From assembly GCF_008935055.1 (NCBI RefSeq), contig NZ_CP043028.1:881501-945500 (forward strand): a DNA stretch of 64,000 nt, written 5' to 3'. The notes under the pieces were generated by a model. That model worked only from the letters and a program-made list of their open reading frames with translations. It did not search any database and was not told the origin of the DNA. Below, piece after piece: positions 1 to 8,665 of the stretch; within the stretch, counting starts at the first letter, position 1; every line of letters starts with the position of its first letter. A program made the translations under genes and the position numbers. The DNA is from Pseudobutyrivibrio xylanivorans (GTDB lineage Bacteria; Bacillota; Clostridia; Lachnospirales; Lachnospiraceae).

Positions 1-597
1 CACGCACATCACTTTAAGTTCTAGTCTTTTTTCGGTAGTTATAGTTTCTATCTCCTGGCGAATAGAAAGGTTATCTTCAATCTTTAGCGCAGTATCCCTG
101 ATATGTTTTCCATAATCGCCACCGCTTCTTTTGGCAAATGAAATAATCTCTGCCAAACTAACTGCTTCTTCAAGCTTTAGACTCCTTGCGAACTCGTCGA
201 AGGCTCTCTCTAGCTGCACATTCATACCTATCTTTTGGTTCATAATATGAATATGTGGCCCTATTACTGAATCTTTTGGAAATATCTTTTTAAGTTCCTC
301 TTCTGATTGACGGATGGCTCGTTCCAATGAATAGCCTGCCTGAAGGCCAGTAACTATAAGCATCATATATTCCTTAAACTCTGCCGCAATTTTTGCCTGC
401 TGCATTGCCTTTTTTTCATCACTTTTAAGTTTTAACCAAAACGGAATAATCAATACTCCTACTGCAATTCCCAACACCGATCTGTAAAACAAAAATGCCA
501 CCACAGCTGTTAAAGCCACCCCCTGGATTATCGGCACTAAATCATTCCATTTGCCAATAATTTCTCCGTATGAACCAAGGTTCCTACCTTTTCCCAT
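1..597 (-). CDS. tadB: Tad pilus inner-membrane protein TadB-like (type II secretion F domain), 3' end off the window
   Basis: Reading the minus strand from 597 gives an uninterrupted frame that runs off the left edge. The visible 199 residues start MGKGRNLGSYGEIIGKW, followed by a hydrophobic stretch (about residues 20-45), then a charged cytoplasmic region with GLQAGYSLERAIRQSEEEL and a FAKRSGGDYGKHIRDTA segment, typical of the GspF/T2SS-F fold in Tad systems. TadB forms the membrane platform on which the TadA ATPase acts during Flp pilus assembly. The ATG at 597 lies inside tadA, preceded by GGAAGG; the two genes then overlap by about 61 bp. A GTG at 537 is the alternative start but would remove the N-terminal S-Y-x-W segment usual in Lachnospiraceae homologues. 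Next gene after tadA in the pilus operon. Confidence 0.85.
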   Translation of the reverse strand, partial: MGKGRNLGSYGEIIGKWNDLVPIIQGVALTAVVAFLFYRSVLGIAVGVLIIPFWLKLKSDEKKAMQQAKIAAEFKEYMMLIVTGLQAGYSLERAIRQSEEELKKIFPKDSVIGPHIHIMNQKIGMNVQLERAFDEFARSLKLEEAVSLAEIISFAKRSGGDYGKHIRDTALKIEDNLSIRQEIETITTEKRLELKVMCV

Positions 598-1745
598 TCG
601 CCGATTATCCTTCCTTTTTCTTCATCAAGCTCTTTAAATTTATACAATGGATTAAGCTTTATCTCTCCATCCTCTAGGCCCTCCACTTCGGAAATTTCTA
701 GCAACTTCCTACTCTTATCTCTAAGTCGTCCAAGCTGAACAATAATATCGATTCCCGATGCAATCTGTTGCCTAATAGCCGGAAGAGGAATCTCCGCTCC
801 CATAAGCACCATTGTCTCAAGTCTCGAAAGCATGTCCTTGCAGGAATTACTATGTCCAGTGGACAAGGAGCCATCGTGTCCTGTGTTGAAGGCTTGAAGC
901 ATTTCAAGTGCTTCTGCTCCTCTACATTCACCAACTACTATCCTATCCGGCCTCATTCGAAGACTAGATTTCAACAAATCCCGTATACTGATTTCGTTTT
1001 TTCCCTCGAGATTTGCATTCCTAGCCTCCAGCCTTACCAAATTCTCCACATTTTTCAGTTGGAGCTCCGCGGAATCTTCTATGGTAATGACTCTCTCATC
1101 ACTTGGTATGAACTCACCTAACGCATTCAAAAATGATGTCTTACCACTTCCTGTACCGCCTGAAACAAAAATATTGTATCCGCTCTCAACCAGTTTCTTT
1201 AAAAACTCAATCTGCTCCTCCGATATTGAGCCAAAGCCCTTTAGCCTTTCCATGGTCATCTGCTCTTTGGGAAACTTTCTTATGGAAAGGATTGGGTAAT
1301 CAACCGCAGCTGGCTTTAAAACAATGTTAACTCTACTCCCGTCTTCCAGCCTCGTATCCACTATAGGATTAGACTCATTTACTATCTTGTTGCTGTTGGC
1401 AACAATACTCTGGATAATATCATTCAACTTTTCCTCAGACGAAAAATGCTCTGAAGAATGAATGACCTTACCACATTTTTCAATAAAAATATTATCTGGC
1501 CCATTTATCATTATTTCCGTTATCTCTTCATCAGACAGCAAATCCTCTAGCACATCCAACTTTCTGAGGGAGTTGAATACATGTGTTTCAATGCTTACTC
1601 TTTCCTGAAGAGATAATGGAATCATTTTTGATTTTTCAATAATCTTATTTCTTATTAATTCACGTATTTCCAAATCCGACACATCGTAGGATAAATCGAT
1701 TTCATTCATCGTCTCCTGACGAATTTCATCTTCATAATTAACCAT
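537..1745 (-). CDS. tadA: Tad/Flp pilus assembly ATPase TadA (CpaF family)
   Basis: Secretion-type hexameric ATPase that powers Flp pilus extension from the cytoplasmic face of the membrane. The 402-aa protein has the family layout: helical N-terminal region, the ITEIMINGPDNIFIE segment near residue 75, a Walker A motif GGTGSGKTS at about 196-204, the conserved ITIEDSAELQL Asp box, and the NTGHDGSLSTGHSNS His box followed by LSRLETM. Length is close to the usual CpaF size without a forkhead-type extension. It follows the TadZ-like gene by 13 bp and overlaps tadB, so it sits in a minus-strand pilus operon. No substituted catalytic residue was noticed. Confidence 0.95.
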   Translation of the reverse strand: MVNYEDEIRQETMNEIDLSYDVSDLEIRELIRNKIIEKSKMIPLSLQERVSIETHVFNSLRKLDVLEDLLSDEEITEIMINGPDNIFIEKCGKVIHSSEHFSSEEKLNDIIQSIVANSNKIVNESNPIVDTRLEDGSRVNIVLKPAAVDYPILSIRKFPKEQMTMERLKGFGSISEEQIEFLKKLVESGYNIFVSGGTGSGKTSFLNALGEFIPSDERVITIEDSAELQLKNVENLVRLEARNANLEGKNEISIRDLLKSSLRMRPDRIVVGECRGAEALEMLQAFNTGHDGSLSTGHSNSCKDMLSRLETMVLMGAEIPLPAIRQQIASGIDIIVQLGRLRDKSRKLLEISEVEGLEDGEIKLNPLYKFKELDEEKGRIIGEWEKVGTLVHTEKLLANGMI

Positions 1746-1758
1746 AATTCTCCCTGTC

Positions 1759-2724
1759 TTAAGCTAATAGCTTCTTTACAAACACACCTAGATTTCCCTG
1801 CAGAAGCTCTTCTATCTGATAAGTTCCATCGGAAAGATTGCCTGCAGACATTGGTAGCAAAACATTTTCCACCTCAACGTCTAACTCTATTCGCTCAAGA
1901 TAATCCAAAAATATCTGCTGACCCATTCTGAAATAGTCTCCAGGCCTGCCAAGTACATAGAGCTTATTCAATCTTTCTATGTAAGATGTGAAGCCATTAA
2001 TTGTTCTTCCAAACAGAATTACAACAACGTCATAATCCGATTTTGCCAGCACATCGAAGAATCTGTTCCAGGTGTCCTCGTCTATTTCGCTGATTTCATT
2101 CGGGTTAATGAAGGGCTCCACGTAATCAAATCCCATAAAAGTTCTTAGATACTTAGATAAATCTGCATTTGAGTTGCCAGTGCTAATTTCATAAAGAAGA
2201 TCCATGAGATTTCTTTCACAGCTTTTGCCAATCAAATTTGACATTATAGAAATCTCCTCAAGATCAATGAATAGAACGCGCCCACCGCTTCTATATGCCT
2301 GACCGAGTGCCATTGCAAAAGGCAACTGCAGCTCATGTGAATTTGGTGAATAAACACCCACCAATTTAGACTTTTCACTAGATTTTTTTACACTGACATT
2401 CGTACCACTCCTTTGTCGAAATTCAAATATTTCATCAAGGATATTGTTCACAGCCTGGTACTTATAAATGTAATCCTCTGCTTCATCTGCTAAACCTTCA
2501 GTAAGTATGTATTTATGTCCTACACGTCCCTTCGGTCTAAAGCCTGCCACTTCTTCAAATTCCTCCGTGAGAATGCACACATCAAAATCATTCTCATCTG
2601 AGAAAAATCCCTCAGGTGTGGTGAAAATATGTACCGACACCCTGGCCTGCTCCATAACGTGATTGGCAAATTTAAGAATGTAATCTGAATCCAGATCACA
2701 TAATGCCACTTCCAAATTCTTCAT
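1759..2724 (-). CDS. TadZ/CpaE-like pilus localisation protein
   Basis: 321-aa protein with an N-terminal receiver-like half (residues about 1-100, beginning MKNLEVALCDLDSDYI) and a C-terminal ParA/MinD-like half. The P loop region KLVGVYSPNSHELQLPFAMA lacks the GKT/S Walker A signature, so nucleotide binding may be weak or absent; degenerate P loops are known in TadZ proteins. VLFIDLEEIS and YDVVVILFG look like the following core strands. TadZ proteins mark the pole or site where the Tad apparatus assembles. It lies 13 bp upstream of tadA and 19 bp downstream of the prepilin peptidase gene, consistent with this role. Family call rests on context plus fold pattern. Confidence 0.75.
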   Translation of the reverse strand: MKNLEVALCDLDSDYILKFANHVMEQARVSVHIFTTPEGFFSDENDFDVCILTEEFEEVAGFRPKGRVGHKYILTEGLADEAEDYIYKYQAVNNILDEIFEFRQRSGTNVSVKKSSEKSKLVGVYSPNSHELQLPFAMALGQAYRSGGRVLFIDLEEISIMSNLIGKSCERNLMDLLYEISTGNSNADLSKYLRTFMGFDYVEPFINPNEISEIDEDTWNRFFDVLAKSDYDVVVILFGRTINGFTSYIERLNKLYVLGRPGDYFRMGQQIFLDYLERIELDVEVENVLLPMSAGNLSDGTYQIEELLQGNLGVFVKKLLA

Positions 2725-2743
2725 CGTTTTCTACTCCATTCTT

Positions 2744-3151
2744 TTATTTGAACTGCAGCATGAAAAACGCAGCCGTAATGTAAAAAGAATAATGTAGCCT
2801 TCTTTTTAGATCTAATCGCCTCTCGTAAATAAAAAGCATAAGCACCGTGACACCAGCAAGCATCACTGAAGTAATCATCACATCTGTCGTCAAATCCACA
2901 CCCACCAGTGTGGCCATTACTGAAAACAACTTGATGTCTCCACTCCCTAGAGAATGTCGCCACATATACAGCAGAATCAATATAGCAACAGGCACAACTG
3001 CTTTTATTACAAAATAGACAATACCGATTGCGTTATATTGCTGGATATTTAGGAATAATCCTGCCATGTATCCGAGCACAATCAGTTGATTTGGAATTCT
3101 GTAATCTCTGGCATCAAACAATGATGCCACGGTTAAAAGACTCCAGATCAA
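2744..3151 (-). CDS. tadV: A24-type prepilin peptidase (TadV/CpaA)
   Basis: Membrane aspartyl protease that removes the leader from Flp prepilins. The 135-aa protein is almost entirely hydrophobic (about five membrane spans) and carries both catalytic aspartates: DARDYRIPN near residue 13 and GSGDIK near residue 69. That length matches the minimal CpaA/TadV form without the methyltransferase domain. The start is TTG at 3151, six bases after GGAG; an in-frame stop lies 18 bases upstream (3167-3169) and no in-frame ATG exists between, so TTG is the best start. First visible gene of the leftward pilus cluster. Confidence 0.85.
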   Translation of the reverse strand: MIWSLLTVASLFDARDYRIPNQLIVLGYMAGLFLNIQQYNAIGIVYFVIKAVVPVAILILLYMWRHSLGSGDIKLFSVMATLVGVDLTTDVMITSVMLAGVTVLMLFIYERRLDLKRRLHYSFYITAAFFMLQFK

Positions 3152-3347
3152 AAACTTCTCCGTAATTCATCACCGCCTTTCGTGGGATAGTATAGGGGCA
3201 CTCCCTGGGTTTTAAAATCCATTTTGCCGCTATATTTTTTTTCAGTTATTTTGCTAATTCTTATTTTTGTTGAGGTTTTATTACTCATCCGTAGAAAAAT
3301 CCTCATCAATTGTTTAATACTCACAACACATTTTCGCCCGCAGCATT

Positions 3348-3383
3348 AAAAAAGGAGGCTTCATTTGCAAAGCCTCCTTTTTC
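3348..3383. terminator. Bidirectional intrinsic terminator after fliS-like gene
   Basis: A 13-bp stem, AAAAAGGAGGCTT (3349-3361) and AAGCCTCCTTTTT (3370-3382), with an 8-nt loop. Both strands end in a U run. It lies 19 bp past the stop of the fliS-like gene and separates the flagellar block from the pilus operon. The rest of the 250-bp gap (3152-3347) holds no recognisable gene; it should contain the pilus promoter, but no convincing -35/-10 pair was found. Confidence 0.85.
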
Positions 3384-3401
3384 TATAATATTCAATTGTG
3401 A

Positions 3402-3878
3402 TTATGCCCAAAAGCCTCTGCTGGTCTGATTACCCATTAGGCTCTCATTCAACGTCTCCCTTCCATAGGTAATACCAGCCATTACGTACTGTGTGTTCTG
3501 CATTAACGGATCTGAACAATCCTCTCTGGCAATCTCCTCAAATGCTGCTCCAAGCTCATCCATTATACGTTTTGCCTCTAATAAACCTTCTGCAGTTGCT
3601 TTATATATGGACTTTGATATATTTCGCTTTACATAATCGTATAGCGCGTACAGATTTGTGCTTACCTTGTAATCAAAATTCAAATCCTTCTGGAGGTGGG
3701 TTACAACCTGTGAGCACTTTTTCAGTGCCAGAATGGCTTCATCCACTTGGCCAGCCTTAAAATTTTCAATAGCCTCGGATTCGTATTCTTCATATATATC
3801 ATATAAAACTGTTATCAATCCGCAGCCATTGCTAGATGCTATCCTCAAGGTAAAAGCTGAAATCTTATCTTTGTTCAT
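3402..3878 (-). CDS. fliS: FliS-like flagellin export chaperone
   Basis: 158-aa all-helical protein. The N-terminal region (ISAFTLRIASSNGCGLITVLYDIYEEY) matches the start of FliS, where a TPxELIxMLYD segment opens helix 1; the C-terminus ends SRGFWA, similar to other clostridial FliS-like proteins. FliS binds the C-terminal D0 helix of flagellin in the cytosol and prevents premature polymerisation. It lies directly downstream of flagellin (98-bp gap), which fits. Divergent in sequence, so fliS rather than another helical flagellar chaperone is likely but not certain. Confidence 0.75.
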   Translation of the reverse strand: MNKDKISAFTLRIASSNGCGLITVLYDIYEEYESEAIENFKAGQVDEAILALKKCSQVVTHLQKDLNFDYKVSTNLYALYDYVKRNISKSIYKATAEGLLEAKRIMDELGAAFEEIAREDCSDPLMQNTQYVMAGITYGRETLNESLMGNQTSRGFWA

Positions 3879-3975
3879 TTGTTTCTTCTCCTATCAAAGC
3901 AAGTGCATATTCTTGTTTAAAGTATAACTGAAGAACAACAAAGGTTAATCCCTGCCAATGATGATTAGATAAAAA

Positions 3976-5424
3976 CTACTGTAATAATTGCAAAGCTAGC
4001 TGTGGTAATTCATTTGCCTGAGCAAGTGCGGATACACCCGCCTGCTCTAATACATTTAGCTTTGTATATTCAACCATTGTGGTTGCCATATCTGCATCCT
4101 CAATTCTTGAAATTGCAGAGGTCATATTTTCTTCTGTTGTATCAAGTGATTTTGTTGTGTGCTCCAATCTGTTTTCATATGCACCAAGCTGTGAACGAAC
4201 CGATGTAACATAGCTTAACGCATCTGCCAAGGCATCCATGGCATCCTCAGGTCCTTCCATTCTAGTAACATCCACATCATCGATATACATGAATTCTGTG
4301 GTTACTGCTGCAATTCGTACAATCATTGATTGTCCCTGGTTAGCACCTACCTGCAACGACATCGAACCTATATCTGTTACGTTAAAGCTGAGATTTCCTG
4401 TATAACCTACATCAGCTAAAAAGCTAAGCTTAAAGCCATTTGTGTCTGTGATTGTAATGTGGTTTCCATCAAATGACGCTGTAGATTGAGCTCCAAACAG
4501 CGAGGTAATTGTTCCTGCCTGTACGTCTGCATCATTCTCTCGATGAATGGTTACCTCAGCATCTTCACCTACTGTACTAATCAATGGTAATGAATTTCCG
4601 TCAGTATCCTTTTCGTTAAAAACATTTGCATCTGTTGTATCAAATCCAAGCGCTTCTGCCAATTCAAGTGACGAAAATTCTATCTTCAGGTTAGCATCTG
4701 CCCCATACTTCTTTGAGCTAATTACTAAAGGTTCAGTATCGCTTACATCTGAAATGGTTGCTCCACCGATTTCAGCCGCATTTCTAAGCTGCTCATATAC
4801 AAATTCGCGACTTCCACCAGTTATTTCGATTCCGTATCCATTAATCTTGATTGAACCAGCCATATTCACTTCTGCTGGCATTACGTTTGCTGCTGTTGCT
4901 TTACTTTGCGTTGCAGCCTTGTCAATTTCCAACTGATAAATTCCTGCAGGGACCGTATTTGAGGTCTGAATTCTTGAGCAGTTCTTCGCATATGTTCTGC
5001 AGTCTAATGATCCGTTCAATAAATTGATGTTATTAAATTCTGTTGTAGACGCTACACGGTCTATCTCTGTAAGTAAGGATTCTATTTCTTTCTGGATTGC
5101 CTCCTTTTCTTCGCCTGAGTTCGTTCCGTTTGCAGCCTGAACTGAAAGCTCTCTCATTCTCTGAATCATCTCTGTAACTTCATTTAGAGCACCTTCAGCT
5201 GTCTGTAAAACAGAAATACCGTCAGAACCATTTGTAGATGCCTGATCAAGTCCGTCAATCTGTGCCTGCATTTTGCCCGCAATTGCTATGCCAGATGGAT
5301 TATCTGACGCGTGGTTAATGCTAAATCCTGAGCTTAACTTTTCCATTACATCTGAAAGGGAACTTTCGGTACCGAGAAGTTTGTTGTTTGTAATCACCGC
5401 TGACATGTTGTTGTTAATTCTCAT
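3976..5424 (-). CDS. hag: Flagellin
   Basis: Filament subunit, 482 aa. The D0/D1 N-terminal domain is clear (MRINNNMSAVITNNKLL, QIDGLDQASTNGSDGIS, RMRELSVQAANGTNS), as is the C-terminal D1/D0 domain ending LEQAGVSALAQANELPQ. The usual LKINSAKDDAAGLAI box appears here as FSINHASDNPSGIAIAG. The variable middle (about residues 150-350) contains a flagellin-IN-like unit around SIKINGYGIEITGG. Two cysteines, C142 and C149, lie at the D1/variable border; cysteine is uncommon in flagellins. A sigma-28-type promoter sits upstream and a FliS-like gene downstream. Secreted through the flagellar type III channel; no signal peptide, as expected. Confidence 0.95.
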   Translation of the reverse strand: MRINNNMSAVITNNKLLGTESSLSDVMEKLSSGFSINHASDNPSGIAIAGKMQAQIDGLDQASTNGSDGISVLQTAEGALNEVTEMIQRMRELSVQAANGTNSGEEKEAIQKEIESLLTEIDRVASTTEFNNINLLNGSLDCRTYAKNCSRIQTSNTVPAGIYQLEIDKAATQSKATAANVMPAEVNMAGSIKINGYGIEITGGSREFVYEQLRNAAEIGGATISDVSDTEPLVISSKKYGADANLKIEFSSLELAEALGFDTTDANVFNEKDTDGNSLPLISTVGEDAEVTIHRENDADVQAGTITSLFGAQSTASFDGNHITITDTNGFKLSFLADVGYTGNLSFNVTDIGSMSLQVGANQGQSMIVRIAAVTTEFMYIDDVDVTRMEGPEDAMDALADALSYVTSVRSQLGAYENRLEHTTKSLDTTEENMTSAISRIEDADMATTMVEYTKLNVLEQAGVSALAQANELPQLALQLLQ

Positions 5425-5507
5425 AGTTGCCTCCTAAGTAAACGAGCAAGTCTAGCATCCGTGCGGTGTTTAGTTGTATAAAGATCTTCCATGTCCTTAC
5501 AACAATA

Positions 5508-5534
5508 ATATCGGTCCTGAGTGGCTAAAATTAA
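5508..5534 (-). promoter_or_regulatory. Sigma-28 (FliA/SigD) type promoter of flagellin
   Basis: On the minus strand TTAA (5534-5531), exactly 15 nt, then ACCGATAT (5515-5508). The consensus is TAAA-N15-GCCGATAT, so the -10 matches 7 of 8 and the spacing is exact; the -35 is imperfect. Predicted transcription start is about 75 nt before the flagellin ATG. Confidence 0.75.
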
Positions 5535-5564
5535 CCTATTTTTTATAACAATTTCGTGTCTAAA

Positions 5565-5598
5565 AAATGCAATCCCCATTGTCAAAGGGATTGCATTT
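5565..5598 (-). terminator. Intrinsic terminator of the 959-aa flagellar-type gene
   Basis: Perfect 12-bp stem AAATGCAATCCC (5565-5576) / GGGATTGCATTT (5587-5598) with a 10-nt loop. On the minus strand it is followed by a six-U run and lies 29 bp past the stop of the upstream gene, so flagellin is transcribed independently. Confidence 0.85.
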
Positions 5599-5626
5599 CT
5601 TTATTCACCATATATATTTTTTTGAC

Positions 5627-8506
5627 CTAAAACATCTGACTCAAAGCACTCAAATAACCCCTGGCAATTCCATAAAGTGCCTCGGTTTGAATCTCGTTAT
5701 CGCGACTATCTGTAGCTTCAAAAATGCCCAGCTGCCAATTATAAATATCGTTTACACTAACTCCTGATTCACGGCTAAACGTGAAGCTGAAGCTATATCC
5801 TGTTTCCTGCTGCATGGCCTGTGCTATCATTGGTGCCTGGCTGGCAAACATTTCTCTTGTTTGGGATGTCTCACACTCAACACTAGCCTTAACTTCTCCT
5901 GCTTCATATCTAAAGGTTGTAGAGATTGTTCCTGTCTGTTGTAGATAAACAGCCATTTTGACAAGTCCTGTTTCTCGCTCTCCTCTAACGATTCTCAGGT
6001 TCATATCGCCAACCTCACCCTGTAGCGTAATTGGGATATGATAGGTTTCATTGCTTGCAGCCATCTGTTTGAATACTTTTGATTGCTGCACAACAAGCTT
6101 TATTTCATCCATATCTATAGACTGAACATCCTCGGTTTCAATCATATCCTTCATTATGCTTTCAGCTAAATCACCAAGAGCCTCCTGTGCCTCAAGCATT
6201 GCCTCTGGGCTATGGCAGGCTTCTTCAAATCTCATATAAGCCAGGTCAATCAGATCGTCTATATTCATATCCTGAATCTTGGCTGCCCGACCGTATAAAT
6301 CCTTAAATACCTGATTGCTATTCTGAGAAATTGCTTCCACGGCACTAATCATATTTGCAGAATTCGGTATATTAAATTCCTCTAAAATCTCTTCCACATT
6401 AGAAGCGTTATGCATTGCAGCTCTAATCTGTTCTGTTACATAACTATTGTACTCTGCTTCTGATATATCATCCTGACTGCTCTCCATTGCTATTGCAAAT
6501 TCATCAGGGTTCATATCAAGAATTGTATCTTCACCCAGTGTTTGCATCTTTGTTGGAGTCATAGCCTCTTTTGCATCACGGCATCTGTTTGTCAGGAATA
6601 CCTTTTCAATCTGCTCTGTGATAGATAAGTCTCTAACTACCATCTCATCCAGCTGCCCAAACTTATCATTGACTTCATACTCTCTGCCACTGTGTTTACT
6701 TGAACGAACTGCAGTCATAAGATTTCGAAGAGTAACCTCCGTCCCCTGACTTATCAACGCACCAATAGCTGCCCCATCAGACTTTTCCACCTGGTGAAGG
6801 AGCCTGTACACACCAACATAAGCCTCTCTCTCCTCCTCTGTAATCTCTGAATTATGCTCTGCTTTCCATAGGAACTTAGAAAAGCTTTCCTCATCAGACG
6901 TATTACCAAGCTCTGCCTTGATTTCCTCAGCCTTTGCCTTCAGATCTCCCATCTTCATATCCAGAGGATTGTCTCCGCGCTTTATCATTTCTGAAACAAC
7001 CGCCGGTGTCATACTCTTGAAGGCTCGTGAAACCATTTCAGTTGATTCCTTCATTGTTGTAACAGACTGAGCATTTATCTCCATCTGGTTATAGGCAAGA
7101 ATTCTTACTGCCTTTTGGCTTGATTCTGTTGATTCAATATCAAGATCCTCTAAAATATCATCCACATTCCTAAAGGCCTTTGACATACTGTCTCCAAGAT
7201 CATGTCTAACCTCAGTTCCTACAGCTTCATAGGTCATCTCCATGCGGGAATACTCCGCTGTCACAGAAACGCTGACCTCATGCACATAGGAGAATGTTTC
7301 AGCATTGATATTTGAGAATCTTCCAAGCATTGCTGCTGGAGCTGCCTTCACTTCGGCTATGCTGTTCATTACCTGCTTGAACAGCTCAACATTCTTACCA
7401 ACATCCCCTTTATCATTCTTCATTAATATTTGGAGTAAGCTTGTTTCCTGAAACTTTAGCTTATCCAACAAATCTGAAAGGTCATTAGTATTCACCTCTA
7501 TACCATTTTTCATCATGGTAAAGGTGGCCTCCACTGTCATTGTAAGCTGTATTTCTGTAAGCTGACGTTGCATTGTGATAGTAGGCAACGCTTCCGCATC
7601 CATCCCCATTACCTCTGCGAAAGTCTTTTTTGCCTGATCCATCAAGGAATATCCCGGCAACAAATACGCATCGGTTGGCTCTTTTCCTTCTGCCACAATA
7701 TCTTTAATTGCAGTTTCAATCTGCTCATCTGTTGGCTTTTCATAATTATGTAGTCCAACCATGTATTCAAGATGCTCCCGTGTAATAGGAACATCCTGTC
7801 TCATCATGGTTTCCACAATTTCTTTTAAATCAATTTGTGGCTCAGTACTTTGTGCAGACTGAATTATCGAATCAATAGTATCTCCTAAATCCTTCAATAA
7901 CGCATCTATCTCGTCAGAGTTTGTATCATCTGTTGCCTTTACAGGCGCAGAATATGTAGCGTTATAAATATTAGTAATTGTAGGTTCCAATTCATTCTTA
8001 ACAAGAAAGGCCTGTGCTTCAACTGGAAGTGTATCACCCAGCCCCTTTGTCATTGACACCGCCTGTGCAATTGAGCCAGACATTGCCTCGATTTCAGCTG
8101 TAGAAAGCCCTCCCATTTTTGAGATATCTGCTCCCCCTTTTGCCAAATTCATTTTGATTTCATCTACAACTGTAACAAGTGTTTCTGCGTCCATGTCCAT
8201 AGGGTTATGTCCATCCTCAGACACCTTTGCTGTTGCCTCTTCGTCCCAGGCACGTTCCACATTTTTCACTGCGTCAATTGTAGACATGCCAAGAGCTGAT
8301 GCTTCATTCACCTCTTTGGCGAAATCTTCATCAGCTAGCTTTCCCTTGTTATCATAAAATGCATTATCCACCGACAATGCTCTAAGTTCGGTGTTAAAAT
8401 TTGCTTTCTTATCTTCCTTGATACCGCTGGTGCCAACGCCCATCATCTGGTCGTTTGCGCCTTCTGTTTTGATGTAATCCGTTACCTTGAGTCCTTCTAT
8501 CTGCAT
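5627..8506 (-). CDS. Large DUF6240-type protein with FliK-like C-terminus, probably flagellar
   Basis: 959-aa acidic, helical protein without signal peptide or membrane span. I recall this N-terminus (MQIEGLKVTDYIKTEG) as the Lachnospiraceae DUF6240 family; that assignment is from memory. The last ~130 residues (YHIPITLQGEVGDMNLRIVR, then an Arg-rich strand pattern, SQTREMFASQAPMIAQAMQQ, ETGYSFSFTFSR) resemble the C-terminal hook domain of FliK, with alternating strands and one amphipathic helix. FliK measures hook length and switches export to filament subunits. Adjacent flagellin and FliS support a flagellar job. The middle consists of repeated segments of the kind 'IEAMSGSIAQAVS...EEF', perhaps degenerate duplicated helical units. 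Function is inference. SD GGAGG precedes the ATG. Confidence 0.6.
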   Translation of the reverse strand: MQIEGLKVTDYIKTEGANDQMMGVGTSGIKEDKKANFNTELRALSVDNAFYDNKGKLADEDFAKEVNEASALGMSTIDAVKNVERAWDEEATAKVSEDGHNPMDMDAETLVTVVDEIKMNLAKGGADISKMGGLSTAEIEAMSGSIAQAVSMTKGLGDTLPVEAQAFLVKNELEPTITNIYNATYSAPVKATDDTNSDEIDALLKDLGDTIDSIIQSAQSTEPQIDLKEIVETMMRQDVPITREHLEYMVGLHNYEKPTDEQIETAIKDIVAEGKEPTDAYLLPGYSLMDQAKKTFAEVMGMDAEALPTITMQRQLTEIQLTMTVEATFTMMKNGIEVNTNDLSDLLDKLKFQETSLLQILMKNDKGDVGKNVELFKQVMNSIAEVKAAPAAMLGRFSNINAETFSYVHEVSVSVTAEYSRMEMTYEAVGTEVRHDLGDSMSKAFRNVDDILEDLDIESTESSQKAVRILAYNQMEINAQSVTTMKESTEMVSRAFKSMTPAVVSEMIKRGDNPLDMKMGDLKAKAEEIKAELGNTSDEESFSKFLWKAEHNSEITEEEREAYVGVYRLLHQVEKSDGAAIGALISQGTEVTLRNLMTAVRSSKHSGREYEVNDKFGQLDEMVVRDLSITEQIEKVFLTNRCRDAKEAMTPTKMQTLGEDTILDMNPDEFAIAMESSQDDISEAEYNSYVTEQIRAAMHNASNVEEILEEFNIPNSANMISAVEAISQNSNQVFKDLYGRAAKIQDMNIDDLIDLAYMRFEEACHSPEAMLEAQEALGDLAESIMKDMIETEDVQSIDMDEIKLVVQQSKVFKQMAASNETYHIPITLQGEVGDMNLRIVRGERETGLVKMAVYLQQTGTISTTFRYEAGEVKASVECETSQTREMFASQAPMIAQAMQQETGYSFSFTFSRESGVSVNDIYNWQLGIFEATDSRDNEIQTEALYGIARGYLSALSQMF

Positions 8507-8569
8507 ACAGTTCCTCCACGGTATATTTACTTACATCATATATGTCGGACGCTTCCAGGAAAAAATAAA

Positions 8570-8661
8570 GACCCTAGTTACACTCTCAATCCTGTATATT
8601 ACTCCGCTCAGCGAAAATGCTTCGCTAAAGTAATATACAGAGATTGATAGCTACTAGGGTC
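8570..8661. terminator. 92-nt structured terminator element, copy 1
   Basis: Outer stem GACCCTAGT (8570-8578) / ACTAGGGTC (8653-8661); then an inner stem formed by TGTATATTACT and AGTAATATACA plus flanking TCAATC/GATTGA; tip hairpin AGCGAA-AATGC-TTCGCT. It lies 4 bp downstream of recR and on the minus strand is followed by a U-rich tract (TCTTTATTTTTT). Member of the dispersed family also seen at 14512 and 38842 (see findings). Confidence 0.8.
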
Positions 8662-8665
8662 TAAC

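Noticed and set aside
768..1121. Plus-strand frames opposite tadA, flagellin, atp genes and lacZ
   Set aside because: They mirror real minus-strand genes, have no ribosome sites and no recognisable domains.
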